Assembly: GCF_001468065.1 (NCBI RefSeq)
Contig: NZ_LNYZ01000007.1
Span: forward strand, 62,001 to 126,000
Direction of reading: 5' to 3'
Source: Legionella steigerwaltii
GTDB lineage: Bacteria; Pseudomonadota; Gammaproteobacteria; Legionellales; Legionellaceae
Length of the DNA: 64,000 bases
Shown here: piece after piece, positions 36,988 through 45,105 of the stretch
How the letters are laid out: the number at the start of each line of letters is the position of its first letter
Position numbering within the stretch: the first letter of the stretch is position 1
The notes under the pieces: model-generated
Seen by the model: the letters and a program-made list of their open reading frames with translations, nothing else
The model's database searches: none
Told to the model about the DNA's origin: nothing
Position numbers and translations under genes: made by a program

Positions 36988-37293
36988 GGATACTTATCCA
37001 TCTGTAGCCAGGGTGAGGCAAAGGTAAGCGTTCACGCCCTATTCACTGACCGGCTGTATTTGGCGAATCTTGCACGAAAAAAATACTTCGTAAACCTTAC
37101 ATACTGATGTATGCGTTTCCCCAGCATTATTTTCGCAACCTGCACTCAAATCCAACCGTTCCCCAAGGTTCAAGCATTCCTCCTGAACGGTTACGTTTTT
37201 TATTGCATTAGAATTCCCGAGTTAGGCTTTGCCACCACCCAGACTACGTTATTCAAACTAAACGGCAATGGTACTCGTTTAAAACAAAAACTT
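36988..37293. other. 306-bp gap between ftsL and ftsI
   Basis: No gene. It contains the split repeat described at 37003-37248, with foreign-looking sequence in its centre. In most relatives ftsL and ftsI are only a few bases apart, so this gap is an insertion. Confidence 0.7.
37003..37248. repeat. Split TGTAGCC repeat (copy 7) with nested insert
   Basis: The left end TGTAGCCAGGGTGAGGCAAA and the right end CCCGAGTTAGGCTTTGCCACC...ACCCAGACTACG are arms of one copy of the GGCAAAG type. They are separated by ~170 bases. Within the insert, around 37072-37150, lies a second, imperfect palindrome centred on ACATACTGATGTATG. Confidence 0.6.
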
Positions 37294-37635
37294 CTACTGC
37301 TGTGCTTGTAACCAATAAGTATTTTTAGATGTTGGTAAAATCATTTGTAATTTTTCGGTAGCCAATTCTTCAACTCGTGCCGGGGTAGCCAAGCTTGCTT
37401 GTTCGAGGAGTAACTGGCCCCATTGCAACTGCAAATAATGTGTTAGCTGTTCTTGTTGTTCCACCTTGTTTAAAGTTACTCGATATGAATTGGTACTGTA
37501 TACCACAGCCAAAGCACTCACTAATACAGCAACTAATAATATAATCAGCATGTATAATGATTTTGACATATGCATATCTGCCAGTTGACCATTAAATAAA
37601 GTCCCTTGATTGATTACTCTCGCTGCAGCGTTCAT
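37294..37635 (-). CDS. ftsL: Cell division protein FtsL
   Basis: 113 residues: a short cytoplasmic tail, one membrane helix (about 29-48) and a leucine-zipper-like periplasmic segment. FtsL forms the FtsQLB complex at the septum. It overlaps the rsmH stop by 4 bases. The small size, topology and position between rsmH and ftsI carry the call, since FtsL sequences vary widely. Confidence 0.88.
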   Translation of the reverse strand: MNAAARVINQGTLFNGQLADMHMSKSLYMLIILLVAVLVSALAVVYSTNSYRVTLNKVEQQEQLTHYLQLQWGQLLLEQASLATPARVEELATEKLQMILPTSKNTYWLQAQQ

Positions 37636-38570
37636 GCTAATTTCTCCCCTATTCTGAGTACAGCACTTCGAGCCCTGACGTTCTCTTTTACTTCACTATC
37701 TTTTGGCATAATCGCCTTACCTATTCTTTTAAAATTTGTCGTTAATTCTTCATGACGAATGGGCACCTCCGGAGGTGGCTTAGCCCCTTGTTCTTTATCA
37801 CGCATAAATTGTTTGACTATGCGATCTTCAAGAGAATGAAAACTAATCACTACCAATCTCCCTTTAGGCGCCAAAACCTTGATGCACTGCTCCAAACAGC
37901 TCTTTAAATCATTTAACTCTTGATTGATATGAATTCGTATCGCCTGGAACACTCGCGTTGCAGGATGCTTGTGCTTTTCCCATTTTGGATTTGCTTCCTT
38001 TACAATTTCCGCCAGTTGCAAGGTTGTAGTAATGGGAGCAACGGTTCGAGCAGCAACAATTGCTTTTGCAATACGACCTGCAAAACGCTCTTCTCCGTAC
38101 AACCTGAAAACAGAAGCCATTTCTTCTGCTTCTGCCTCATTAACAAATCGAGCAGCACTCATGGGTTGAGATAAATCCATACGCATATCTAATGGGCCTT
38201 GCTGCATAAAACTAAACCCTCTTTCAGGATTATCCAGCTGCGGCGAAGACACACCTAAGTCCAACAAAATGCCATCTACTTTCCCCAACACACCTGCTTC
38301 AGTAGCAAATTCCTGAATTCGAGCAAACGACCCTTGAAATATATGGAACCGTTTGTCTTGGCTGAAATGTTCTGTGGCATACACAATTGCATCTAAATCT
38401 TTATCTATGGCATATAAACGACCTTGATCATTTAGGTGACTTAGAATTTCTCTGCTATGACCACCTCGACCGAACGTACCATCAAAATAAGTCCCACCAC
38501 TTTTAATGGCCAAACCGTCTATAGATTCATGAAGTAATACTGATTGATGCATTGCCATTTTTGTTTCCAT
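37632..38570 (-). CDS. rsmH: 16S rRNA (cytosine-1402-N4) methyltransferase
   Basis: 312 residues. It shows [13 protein letters not shown], the SAM-binding [24 protein letters not shown] and [19 protein letters not shown]. It methylates C1402 in the ribosomal P-site. The start overlaps the mraZ stop by one base (TAATG). The ATG four codons later has a slightly better ribosome site (GGAAAC) and is also possible. Confidence 0.96.
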   Translation of the reverse strand: METKMAMHQSVLLHESIDGLAIKSGGTYFDGTFGRGGHSREILSHLNDQGRLYAIDKDLDAIVYATEHFSQDKRFHIFQGSFARIQEFATEAGVLGKVDGILLDLGVSSPQLDNPERGFSFMQQGPLDMRMDLSQPMSAARFVNEAEAEEMASVFRLYGEERFAGRIAKAIVAARTVAPITTTLQLAEIVKEANPKWEKHKHPATRVFQAIRIHINQELNDLKSCLEQCIKVLAPKGRLVVISFHSLEDRIVKQFMRDKEQGAKPPPEVPIRHEELTTNFKRIGKAIMPKDSEVKENVRARSAVLRIGEKLA

Positions 38571-39028
38571 TACAAAGAAAACGTTTTCATTTCATCAGGT
38601 AACCCACTAGTTCCGGAGCTTTCCTCAGCCAACCATTGCTCACGTCGGGTTTCCCAAAGATCCTTATCCCATACTTCAAATTTATTTCCTTGGCCTATCA
38701 TCACTACATCTTTTTCCAACTGTGCATAATTTCTTAAAACTGTAGGTAACAACACCCGTCCATTCGCATCGAGCTCGACATCAGTCGCATGACCAATCAA
38801 TAAACGCTGAATTCTTCGTGCCGCTGCATTAAAACTGGGTAATTTTTGCAAATTATCTTCAATTATTTGCCATTGGGCCGCTGTGTAGAGCAACAAACAT
38901 GTTTCCTCGGTATCAATTGTCACTACCAAAGGCGTTTTTTCTTCAGCACCCAGCGCGGAACGATAACGCGTCGGGATAGCTAAGCGCCCTTTAGTATCAA
39001 TGGTGATTGCATTTATTCCACGAAACAT
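38570..39028 (-). CDS. mraZ: Transcriptional regulator MraZ
   Basis: 152 residues with two AbrB-like halves ([13 protein letters not shown] and [13 protein letters not shown]), the defining MraZ pattern. It forms rings that bind repeated TGGGN sites upstream of its own operon; such sites are visible here. First gene of mraZ-rsmH-ftsL-ftsI-murE. Confidence 0.96.
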   Translation of the reverse strand: MFRGINAITIDTKGRLAIPTRYRSALGAEEKTPLVVTIDTEETCLLLYTAAQWQIIEDNLQKLPSFNAAARRIQRLLIGHATDVELDANGRVLLPTVLRNYAQLEKDVVMIGQGNKFEVWDKDLWETRREQWLAEESSGTSGLPDEMKTFSL

Positions 39029-39055
39029 GGCTTTCTTTTATGTGGAAGTTTTTTT

Positions 39056-39093
39056 CTCCCACAATTCTCCACTTTTTTATTATTTTACCCCAC
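39056..39093 (-). promoter_or_regulatory. Probable MraZ operator repeats
   Basis: Three GTGGRG-type boxes on the minus strand: GTGGGAG at 39056-39062, GTGGAG at 39067-39072 and GTGGGG at 39088-39093. Their spacing is about 10 and 21 bases, i.e. one and two helical turns. MraZ is known to bind ~10-base-spaced TGGGN repeats. They lie between the promoter and the gene, as in E. coli. Confidence 0.65.
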
Positions 39094-39101
39094 TTTTATA
39101 C

Positions 39102-39131
39102 ACTATAGAAACACATTTCTCCATGCGTCAA
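39102..39131 (-). promoter_or_regulatory. mraZ operon promoter
   Basis: On the minus strand TTGACG (39126-39131) and TATAGT (39102-39107) are separated by 18 bases, a near-consensus sigma-70 promoter. Transcription would begin near 39095, just upstream of the MraZ boxes. Confidence 0.65.
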
Positions 39132-39141
39132 GATAAAAACC

Positions 39142-39497
39142 CACTTTTTAATTAATTTATTTAGTGTTTAGGGAATAAATGATTAAAAACAGCTCTTTAT
39201 ATAAAAATTATGATCATTTTTAGATGGAAGTGACACTATTCGTGAGAAAAACATGGGGATTAGTACAGTAAAAATTAGACTAAAAATTTTGGCCTTCGCT
39301 GAGCTACAGATACCTCCCTTACTTCCAGGTATCTGTAGTGCGGATAATATAAGATATATTGAGATACTTTGTATTGCTCAAGATTAACTTTAAATTAACC
39401 CCTATGCCCGAGAAGGTCAGTTTCTATACCGGGAAAAGCGCTCAATACTTAGAAACGTCGATAAGAAAAGCTTACTGATTGCTATAAGTAGTTAAAA
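39142..39497. other. Gene-free stretch between mraZ promoter and coaX with a palindrome
   Basis: AT-rich with no gene. The one marked structure is a perfect 12-base inverted repeat, CTACAGATACCT (39304-39315) and AGGTATCTGTAG (39327-39338), with an 11-base loop. No T-run follows it on either strand. Confidence 0.6.
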
Positions 39498-40265
39498 TCA
39501 ATTATTCATCAAAGCGGCCAATCTTATTCCTTGCAAAACCAAATCAGGAACTAGATGATCATACAATGCTTGTTTTTCAAATAGGGAAGCAAAACCTCCC
39601 GTTGCTAATACTAGAGTCTTCTCTGTCCCAAAGGCCTCCTGCTGCAGACGTTGAATCAATTCGCGGCACGCACCAATAGCGCCATAAAAAACTCCCGACT
39701 GAATACTTTCTATCGTTGAGCGTCCAACTGCATTTTCAATTTTTATTATTTCTACAGCAGGTAATTTCGCTGTATTTTTTGATAAAGCATCTACTGAGAG
39801 TCTAACTCCTGGCAAAATAGCTCCCCCCACATATGCTTTCTGAGCACTAATAACACAAAAAGTAGTCGCAGTACCAAAATCAATCACAATCACATTTTGA
39901 TTTGGGTAGCTATGAGTGGCTGCAATCGCATTTGCAATCCTGTCAGCACCGACTTCTATGGGGTTACGATATTTAATATTCAGCCCCGTTTTAACGCCTG
40001 CTTGCAACAAGAACGGTTCTAAAGAAAAATATTTAACACATGCGGCACGTAGTGAATAGTCAACTTGAGGAACTACGGAGCAGATGCCAATTTGTTTAAT
40101 TGCTTCCGGAGAGCAATTATTTTCTCGCAAAACACTTTTTAAAAAGATCCCTAATTCATCCGATGTAGTTACTTTGGACGTATGGCGAAAACGAAGCTTT
40201 ATCTCTTCTCCATCAAAGACGCCACCGTAGATATGAGAATTTCCAACATCAATGCAAAGAATCAT
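39498..40265 (-). CDS. coaX: Type III pantothenate kinase
   Basis: 255 residues. It phosphorylates pantothenate, the first step of coenzyme A synthesis. The ASKHA-fold motifs are present: CIDVGNSHIYGGVF (residues 4-17), GADRIANAIA and VIDFGTATTFCVI, with ILPGVRLSVDAL. It is preceded by a terminator of the gene upstream, so probably transcribed on its own. Confidence 0.95.
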   Translation of the reverse strand: MILCIDVGNSHIYGGVFDGEEIKLRFRHTSKVTTSDELGIFLKSVLRENNCSPEAIKQIGICSVVPQVDYSLRAACVKYFSLEPFLLQAGVKTGLNIKYRNPIEVGADRIANAIAATHSYPNQNVIVIDFGTATTFCVISAQKAYVGGAILPGVRLSVDALSKNTAKLPAVEIIKIENAVGRSTIESIQSGVFYGAIGACRELIQRLQQEAFGTEKTLVLATGGFASLFEKQALYDHLVPDLVLQGIRLAALMNN

Positions 40266-40331
40266 AACGTGTATCCACTTTTAAAAGCACGATAGTAAAT
40301 TGCGATTCTCGTATTAGCAAGGTGTTATATG

Positions 40332-40355
40332 AAAAAAGCCCTGCATAAGCAGGGC
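40332..40355 (-). terminator. Intrinsic terminator after the EnhA-like gene
   Basis: On the minus strand GCCCTGC-TTAT-GCAGGGC is followed at once by TTTTTT (complement of 40332-40337). Strong stem, correct polarity, 73 bases after the stop codon. Confidence 0.85.
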
Positions 40356-40427
40356 AGTAGTGGAGATTACCATGTTTATTCATGTAAACTTAACATCAGA
40401 AATAAGACGCTTCTGATATCAAATTGA

Positions 40428-40985
40428 TTAGTACGGTTTAACAATCACTGTAGTACCAATATCTGCAAAATCTTCATTTAACCATTTTGCTGCACTGGGT
40501 AAAACCCGGATACAACCATGGCTTGCATTGTAATTTGGTACTTCATATGCCGCATGGATGGAATAACCTCCATGGAAATGCATGCAGTACGGCATTCTTG
40601 CTCCACCATGTGTTTCTAATGGATAAATACTGGAGGTACAATCTTCTCCTTTTTTGGAGTAAATGCTAAATGTTCCGGTAACCGTACGACATGGTTTACC
40701 TGCGTCCTCGCAGAAATCTTTACCCCCAGAGGCACTACCTGTGTTGACCCTATTACCATCTCTATCGTATGCCGCCCATGCAGTTGCTTTGGGATCAAAT
40801 ACAATTACTTTTTTCCCAGTTGCAGCTCTCTTCTTGGGAAAGTAATTTGATCCTTTATGATCAGACGCCATGCTCATTGTATAATGTGTGTACCCCGCAT
40901 CATCAACTATAGGGACTGATCTATCCATGGAAGCACAGGATGTAGCTAAAGCACATACTGGAACTAACACTAGATATTTTTTCAC
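40428..40985 (-). CDS. EnhA-like L,D-transpeptidase (YkuD domain)
   Basis: 185 residues with an exported N-terminus (hydrophobic to residue 16; Cys17 in ATSCAS could be lipidated, though the lipobox is imperfect). The catalytic signature HGGYSIHAA...NASHGCIRVLP holds the His and the nucleophilic Cys of YkuD enzymes. Such enzymes form 3-3 cross-links or attach proteins to peptidoglycan. Legionella EnhA proteins, linked to host-cell entry, have this architecture. A strong terminator follows the gene. Confidence 0.87.
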   Translation of the reverse strand: MKKYLVLVPVCALATSCASMDRSVPIVDDAGYTHYTMSMASDHKGSNYFPKKRAATGKKVIVFDPKATAWAAYDRDGNRVNTGSASGGKDFCEDAGKPCRTVTGTFSIYSKKGEDCTSSIYPLETHGGARMPYCMHFHGGYSIHAAYEVPNYNASHGCIRVLPSAAKWLNEDFADIGTTVIVKPY

Positions 40986-41100
40986 TTTATTTCTCCCTCT
41001 TTTTTTCTTATTTATCGGGAGATTTAAAAATAGGTTTAGGGTTTTTTATAAATTTTTTTTACACTGTGGTTTTTTTATGAACTCAAAGGTTATTTAATGA

Positions 41101-41466
41101 TTACTTTTTTGGATGTTTTGGGAGCATATATAGAATAGCGCGCATTAACTGTTTATCGGTACATTCGAAGCATCCACCCCTTGGTGGCATTGCGTTTAAA
41201 CCCTCATCAGTATGTTCAAAAAGCACTTTCATTCCTTGTTTTAAACGCCCCTTCCAATCCGCTTCATCCCCAACTCTTGGTGCACCTAAGGAAATTAATG
41301 GCTTACTTGCATGGCAATTCACACAAAAATGATTATAAATTTGTTCCCCTTCATTTTTGGTGCCACTAATAGATTTCAAAAATTCTTGAGGACGATGAGT
41401 TTCTGCATAAACCGGTGATTGGAAAATCAATACAACCATTGCATAAATACCAAAACGAATCATCAT
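41101..41466 (-). CDS. Cytochrome c5-type protein
   Basis: 121 residues with a signal peptide (ending VYA, about residue 21). The haem motif is CVNCH (in HFCVNCHASKP), and the axial Met lies in LNAMPPRGGCFEC. The extra Cys pair in GGCFEC is typical of soluble cytochrome c5. It probably shuttles electrons in the periplasm. Divergent from flgA with a 66-bp shared promoter region. Confidence 0.9.
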   Translation of the reverse strand: MMIRFGIYAMVVLIFQSPVYAETHRPQEFLKSISGTKNEGEQIYNHFCVNCHASKPLISLGAPRVGDEADWKGRLKQGMKVLFEHTDEGLNAMPPRGGCFECTDKQLMRAILYMLPKHPKK

Positions 41467-41482
41467 GTAATACTCCTGAAAA

Positions 41483-41499
41483 TTGGCATAATATTTGCT
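41483..41499 (+). promoter_or_regulatory. Sigma-54 promoter of flgA
   Basis: TTGGCATAATATTTGCT matches the RpoN consensus (GG at 41485-41486, GC at 41497-41498, ten bases between). Only two conserved positions differ. It lies about 34 bases before the GTG start of flgA, which fits RpoN/FleQ control of early flagellar genes in Legionella. Confidence 0.72.
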
Positions 41500-41532
41500 A
41501 ATTACAACAAGTTACTCAAAGAGGGATTATTT

Positions 41533-42234
41533 GTGAAAAAGTGCATACTAAGTGTTTTACTATTTTTTGCAAGCGCTGTATCGCATTCTGATGCAATACA
41601 GTCGCATGAGATACTGACAAATAAAATAGAACAACATATACGAGGTGAGCTTTCTTCATATAAAGAGGGGAAAATTCAGGTAATCGCAGATAAAATTGAT
41701 TCCCGATTAAACCTCAAGGCATGTGCTGAAGATAAATTGGTTGTTTTTAATCCTTACCAGTCTCCAATATTAAACGCGAGTACTATGGGCATTAAATGTC
41801 AGGAAAATGACAATCACTGGTCCTTATATGTCCCTGTTAAAATAACCGTATTAAAAACAATATACGTAGCAAAACGTGCTCTTCTCAAAGGATCCCGGCT
41901 TACCCAGGATGATATCTACCAAACAGAAATGGATGTACAAAAATTAAATTCTGGATATTTTACTGAAAAAGATCTATTAATAGGGCAAATTTGCAAAAAA
42001 AATATTCCACCAAATAGCCCGCTTAATCCACATAATATTGAAGCAGCGAAATTAATAAATAAAGGAGAACGCGTTTCCATTGTTCTCAATGATAACAATT
42101 TAACTGTAAGTATGGAGGGGGTTGCTATGGAAGAAGGCTCCTTGGGTGAAACCATTAAAGTACGCAACTTATCTTCCAAAAAAATTATTGAAGCTCAGGT
42201 TAGTGCTGCAAAGAAAGTAAATGTTATTATTTAA
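41533..42234 (+). CDS. flgA: Flagellar P-ring assembly chaperone FlgA
   Basis: 233 residues from the GTG at 41533, chosen because GAGGGA lies 6 bases upstream and the protein then begins with a signal peptide (MKKCILSVLLFFASAVSHSDA). An ATG at 41419 would run through the cytochrome gene and the sigma-54 promoter and is rejected. SAF domain features are clear: VAKRALLKGSRLTQDDI and LIGQICKKNIPPNSPLNPHNIE. FlgA helps FlgI form the P-ring in the periplasm. Confidence 0.9.
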   Translation: MKKCILSVLLFFASAVSHSDAIQSHEILTNKIEQHIRGELSSYKEGKIQVIADKIDSRLNLKACAEDKLVVFNPYQSPILNASTMGIKCQENDNHWSLYVPVKITVLKTIYVAKRALLKGSRLTQDDIYQTEMDVQKLNSGYFTEKDLLIGQICKKNIPPNSPLNPHNIEAAKLINKGERVSIVLNDNNLTVSMEGVAMEEGSLGETIKVRNLSSKKIIEAQVSAAKKVNVII

Positions 42235-42308
42235 TTAATATTAATTAAGGTAACTCACGTCATCCTGAGTCAGCTGGGATGGCAGGTGGATCTGTAATCG
42301 TCAGGATA

Positions 42309-42353
42309 CAGAAAATCAGGCCAAGTTGGCCAAGTTAGTAGAAATGAAAACAG
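42309..42353. repeat. 45-base repeat, copy A
   Basis: CAGAAAATCAGGCCAAGTTG to GAAATGAAAACAG. It recurs at 45262-45306 with only a few differences. It lies between flgA and the flgM promoter. Confidence 0.7.
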
Positions 42354-42372
42354 CTGCAAATTAAAAATTTAC

Positions 42373-42399
42373 TAAAGATTTTTAAAAAAGAGCCGATAC
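42373..42399 (+). promoter_or_regulatory. Sigma-28 (FliA) promoter of flgM
   Basis: TAAAGATT (42373-42380), exactly 11 bases, then GCCGATAC (42392-42399). This matches the FliA consensus TAAAGTTT-N11-GCCGATAA at 14 of 16 positions, 32 bases before the flgM ATG. Confidence 0.82.
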
Positions 42400-42431
42400 A
42401 TATAGAAGTCGAACGTTATTGAGGATAAATT

Positions 42432-42719
42432 ATGTTTAATCAAATCAGTGATGCAGTTCCTGTAAAAACTATAGATACGGACAATCGTTTAAAAACGAGA
42501 CATCAAGACAAAATCAAAAGTTTAATCGAGGACCCATCATCACTTGTCAGCATAAGTGATACCTCCAAACAATTAGAAGCAATAAAAAACTCCCTTAAAG
42601 AAGTTTCTGAAGTCAATGAGGCTCGTGTTTTATATTTCAAATCTGAAATTGCACTTGGAAACTATCAAATTGATAGTGACAAAATTGCCATGAAAATGTT
42701 AAATGTAGAACCTGCATAA
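42432..42719 (+). CDS. flgM: Anti-sigma-28 factor FlgM
   Basis: 95 residues. The C-terminal half (VSEVNEARVLYFKSEIALGNYQIDSDKIAMKML) is the FlgM helix set that binds FliA; the N-terminal half is disordered, as expected. It holds FliA inactive until FlgM is exported through the finished hook-basal body. A FliA promoter precedes it, giving the known feedback loop. 17 bases before flgN. Confidence 0.92.
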   Translation: MFNQISDAVPVKTIDTDNRLKTRHQDKIKSLIEDPSSLVSISDTSKQLEAIKNSLKEVSEVNEARVLYFKSEIALGNYQIDSDKIAMKMLNVEPA

Positions 42720-42736
42720 TTTCTAAGGGCAATTAT

Positions 42737-43225
42737 ATGGAGAATAAGATAAGCATTTTGCGTAACCATTTGGAACAGGAAATTAACTGGATAGAGTCAC
42801 TTAATTCCTTGTTGGCTGAAGAAAAGGAAATATTATCATCTCGTCAATTTAATAAGCTTGAAGAGTTCGCAAATAAAAAACAGGAATTATCGGATAAACT
42901 GGAAGAAAGCGCCAGACAGCGCATGCAACTTATTAATCATAATAATCCCAATGAAACCATAAGTCTTGCTTTATCAGAATTTCTTAAAGACTGTAGTATT
43001 GATGAAGCGACTCTAATTAATCAATTAAATACAAAACTTGCTGAAACTTTAGCTCGTTGCCGTGAGTTAAACGCAGTTAATGGACAAATAATTGCCAATA
43101 ATCTTTACATCCGTCAAGAAATTGTCAATACTCTGTCAGGAAATAAAACCGATGCAATCAGTGTTTATACTTCCAACGGAAATATACAATCATCTCAAGA
43201 AAATACACATCATCAAGAAGCCTAG
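42737..43225 (+). CDS. flgN: Flagellar export chaperone FlgN
   Basis: 162 residues, all helical: LEQEINWIESLNSLLAEEKEIL near the start and NGQIIANNLYIRQEIVNTLSG near the end are FlgN-like. It chaperones the hook-associated proteins FlgK and FlgL. The call rests partly on its position after flgM. Confidence 0.88.
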   Translation: MENKISILRNHLEQEINWIESLNSLLAEEKEILSSRQFNKLEEFANKKQELSDKLEESARQRMQLINHNNPNETISLALSEFLKDCSIDEATLINQLNTKLAETLARCRELNAVNGQIIANNLYIRQEIVNTLSGNKTDAISVYTSNGNIQSSQENTHHQEA

Positions 43226-43284
43226 AAATAGAGAAGATCTACACTCTGAGTGAAATAAAAAGCTTATTTTATATTAAAGGTTTC

Positions 43285-43307
43285 CCTTCTCCCCCAAGGG
43301 GAGAAGG
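43285..43307. terminator. Ten-bp GC-rich stem after flgN
   Basis: CCTTCTCCCC-CAA-GGGGAGAAGG, 59 bases after the flgN stop. A T-run does not follow directly (TGACATATTCTTTT on the plus strand). It probably limits read-through into the next gene. Confidence 0.5.
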
Positions 43308-43387
43308 TGACATATTCTTTTGATTTAATTTAACGCAATTAAATAAAAATATGTATAATAGTTAAAATTTTTTAATTTTTATGCTGT

Positions 43388-44209
43388 ATGAAATTCTTTT
43401 CAAAAAAATATGACCGAACCGTTGTTGTTGAATTTTACTCTGATAAAACACGAAAGGATGATGCCATTAAGGAAAATGCTAAGAACTTGTTATCAATCCA
43501 TTTTAAAGAAGAAAATCGATTAATTTACTCCTCTCGTCTTGAAAGTTATCCTGATCTCAGTCAATTAACTTCGCAATCCCGCCTCTATTTGGTTGGCCAC
43601 GGCGAGAAAAAGAAACAAAAATTTTCCAGTTGTGACGTTGATATGCTCGTAGAGCGCCTAGTCGATGATTGTTCATTGAAAGCTGCTAAACGAATTACTC
43701 TCATCGCATGCCATTTGGGAGAAATGAAAGAATTTATTGCGGATCTACAACTCAAACTGGCTGAAGAAGGTGTCTATACTGAAGTAGCCGCTTATAAATC
43801 TTATTTAGTTGTCGATCATTTGGGACATCGCTGGGTTGATTTAGGCGAAGAAAATGGACTTGTTGAGGCAGGAAAACAAAAAATTGTTATGGGTTGGCAC
43901 CAAGGACCTGAGGGTACCTTTCCCCAACAAGTTGTTTTAGTTGATACGAATGAAATTAATCCTTATTACGAAGATGCTCTGGATGCAGGGGATGACAAGG
44001 ATGAAAGTGCCTTTTTTGAAACAGCCTATGATTCACAATCTAATCAAGAAGTAATTTTTACTCCAGAATCACTCCCATTTCCAATCGGAAGTGAACATAG
44101 CTACTCAAATACCAAACTAAAAATGTTCAGTAGCAGCATGGATTCTGAAACTCAAGACGGTGACAACGCCTCATATCAAAAGCGTTCTTATACACCTAAC
44201 TTTGAATAA
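43388..44209 (+). CDS. Clan-CD cysteine-protease-like protein, effector candidate
   Basis: 273 residues, no signal peptide. SRLYLVGHGEKKK (His71) and KRITLIACHLGE (Cys108) give the His-Gly and Ala-Cys dyad on successive beta-strands, as in caspase-like and C80 (MARTX/TcdB self-cleaving) peptidases. Residues ~120-180 finish the alpha/beta domain. The C-terminal ~90 residues are acidic and disordered, ending SYQKRSYTPNFE. A host-delivered protease is plausible in Legionella but not shown. It follows flgN by 162 bp with no sign of a shared promoter. I cannot name the family more closely. Confidence 0.75.
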   Translation: MKFFSKKYDRTVVVEFYSDKTRKDDAIKENAKNLLSIHFKEENRLIYSSRLESYPDLSQLTSQSRLYLVGHGEKKKQKFSSCDVDMLVERLVDDCSLKAAKRITLIACHLGEMKEFIADLQLKLAEEGVYTEVAAYKSYLVVDHLGHRWVDLGEENGLVEAGKQKIVMGWHQGPEGTFPQQVVLVDTNEINPYYEDALDAGDDKDESAFFETAYDSQSNQEVIFTPESLPFPIGSEHSYSNTKLKMFSSSMDSETQDGDNASYQKRSYTPNFE

Positions 44210-44232
44210 TTCATACAGGATAGAGTCGGATT

Positions 44233-44315
44233 CGTAGCCTGGGTGAAGGCAAAGCCGTAACCCGGGTTTGAGGGCATACACCCCGGGTTACGGCTTTGCC
44301 TTCACCCAGGCTACA
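44233..44315. repeat. TGTAGCC inverted repeat, copy 8
   Basis: Both arms carry GAAGGCAAAGCCGTAACCCGG and match perfectly except the first base (CGTAGCC). Convergent gap between the protease-like gene and the SDR gene. Confidence 0.93.
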
Positions 44316-44346
44316 ACTAAAAACAGAAGAGTATGCATTATAGATG

Positions 44347-45102
44347 TTATTGCATGCGCAGCGCGCCATCCAAACGGATTACTTCCCCATTTATCATCCC
44401 GTTTTCAATAATATGGGCAACTAATGAAGCAAACTCATCGGGTCTTCCAAAACGCTTGGGGAAAGTCATGGTCGTCACTAAATTATCTTGGACTGCTTGA
44501 GGCATATTCAGTAACATTGGAGTGGCAATTAATCCAGGTGCAATTGTATTTACACGAATAGCAAACTGAGCGAACTCACGTGCTGCAGGAAGAGTCATAG
44601 CAACTACCCCCCCTTTAGACGCACTATATGCTGCTTGCCCAATTTGTCCTTCAAATGCAGCGATTGAGGCAGTATTTATAATAACGCCCCGCTCTTGTGA
44701 ATGACTTTCCATCTCTAAGCGGGTCATCGCATGGGCTGCAACTCGCATGACATTGAACGTACCAATAAGATTTATATCAATAACTTGTTTAAAGGCAGCC
44801 AAGGGCATAGCGCCCTCTTTTCCAACAATACGCTTTGCAGGAGCAATTCCAGCACAATTAATACAAACTCTTGGGGTTCCCAATTGTTCTATAGTTTGCT
44901 GCATCGCTTTTTCTACCGATTCATCACTAGTTACATCACAATTGATAAATAAATCGGCTTCATTTTGATTGTCGTCCTGTTTATCCCATGCTACAACTCG
45001 CATTCCGCGCTTCTGTAAGTATTGAACACATGCTTTTCCCATCCCTGAAGCACCGCCGGTAATTAATGCAATTTGATTCGTAAAATTCACTATACTCTCC
45101 AT
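44347..45102 (-). CDS. SDR dehydrogenase, HSD10-like 3-hydroxyacyl-CoA dehydrogenase
   Basis: 251 residues. The Rossmann loop TGGASGMGKA, the catalytic Ser in INTASIAAFEGQ and YSASKGG are complete. The segments IGQAAYSASKGGVVAMTLPAAREFA and NGEVIRLDGALRM closely resemble human HSD17B10-type enzymes, which oxidise short-chain 3-hydroxyacyl-CoA. The given ATG is pressed against repeat copy 9 and lacks a ribosome site. A GTG at 45090 has GGAG six bases upstream and would give 247 residues; it may be the true start. Confidence 0.85.
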   Translation of the reverse strand: MESIVNFTNQIALITGGASGMGKACVQYLQKRGMRVVAWDKQDDNQNEADLFINCDVTSDESVEKAMQQTIEQLGTPRVCINCAGIAPAKRIVGKEGAMPLAAFKQVIDINLIGTFNVMRVAAHAMTRLEMESHSQERGVIINTASIAAFEGQIGQAAYSASKGGVVAMTLPAAREFAQFAIRVNTIAPGLIATPMLLNMPQAVQDNLVTTMTFPKRFGRPDEFASLVAHIIENGMINGEVIRLDGALRMQ

Positions 45103-45105
45103 GAT

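Noticed and set aside
37111-37311. Short plus-strand frame between ftsL and ftsI
   Set aside because: It lies across repeat sequence and into ftsL, has no ribosome site and no recognisable product.
41419-41532. Upstream ATG extending FlgA by 38 residues
   Set aside because: It would overlap the cytochrome gene and the sigma-54 promoter and place the signal peptide inside the protein; the GTG at 41533 has a proper ribosome site.
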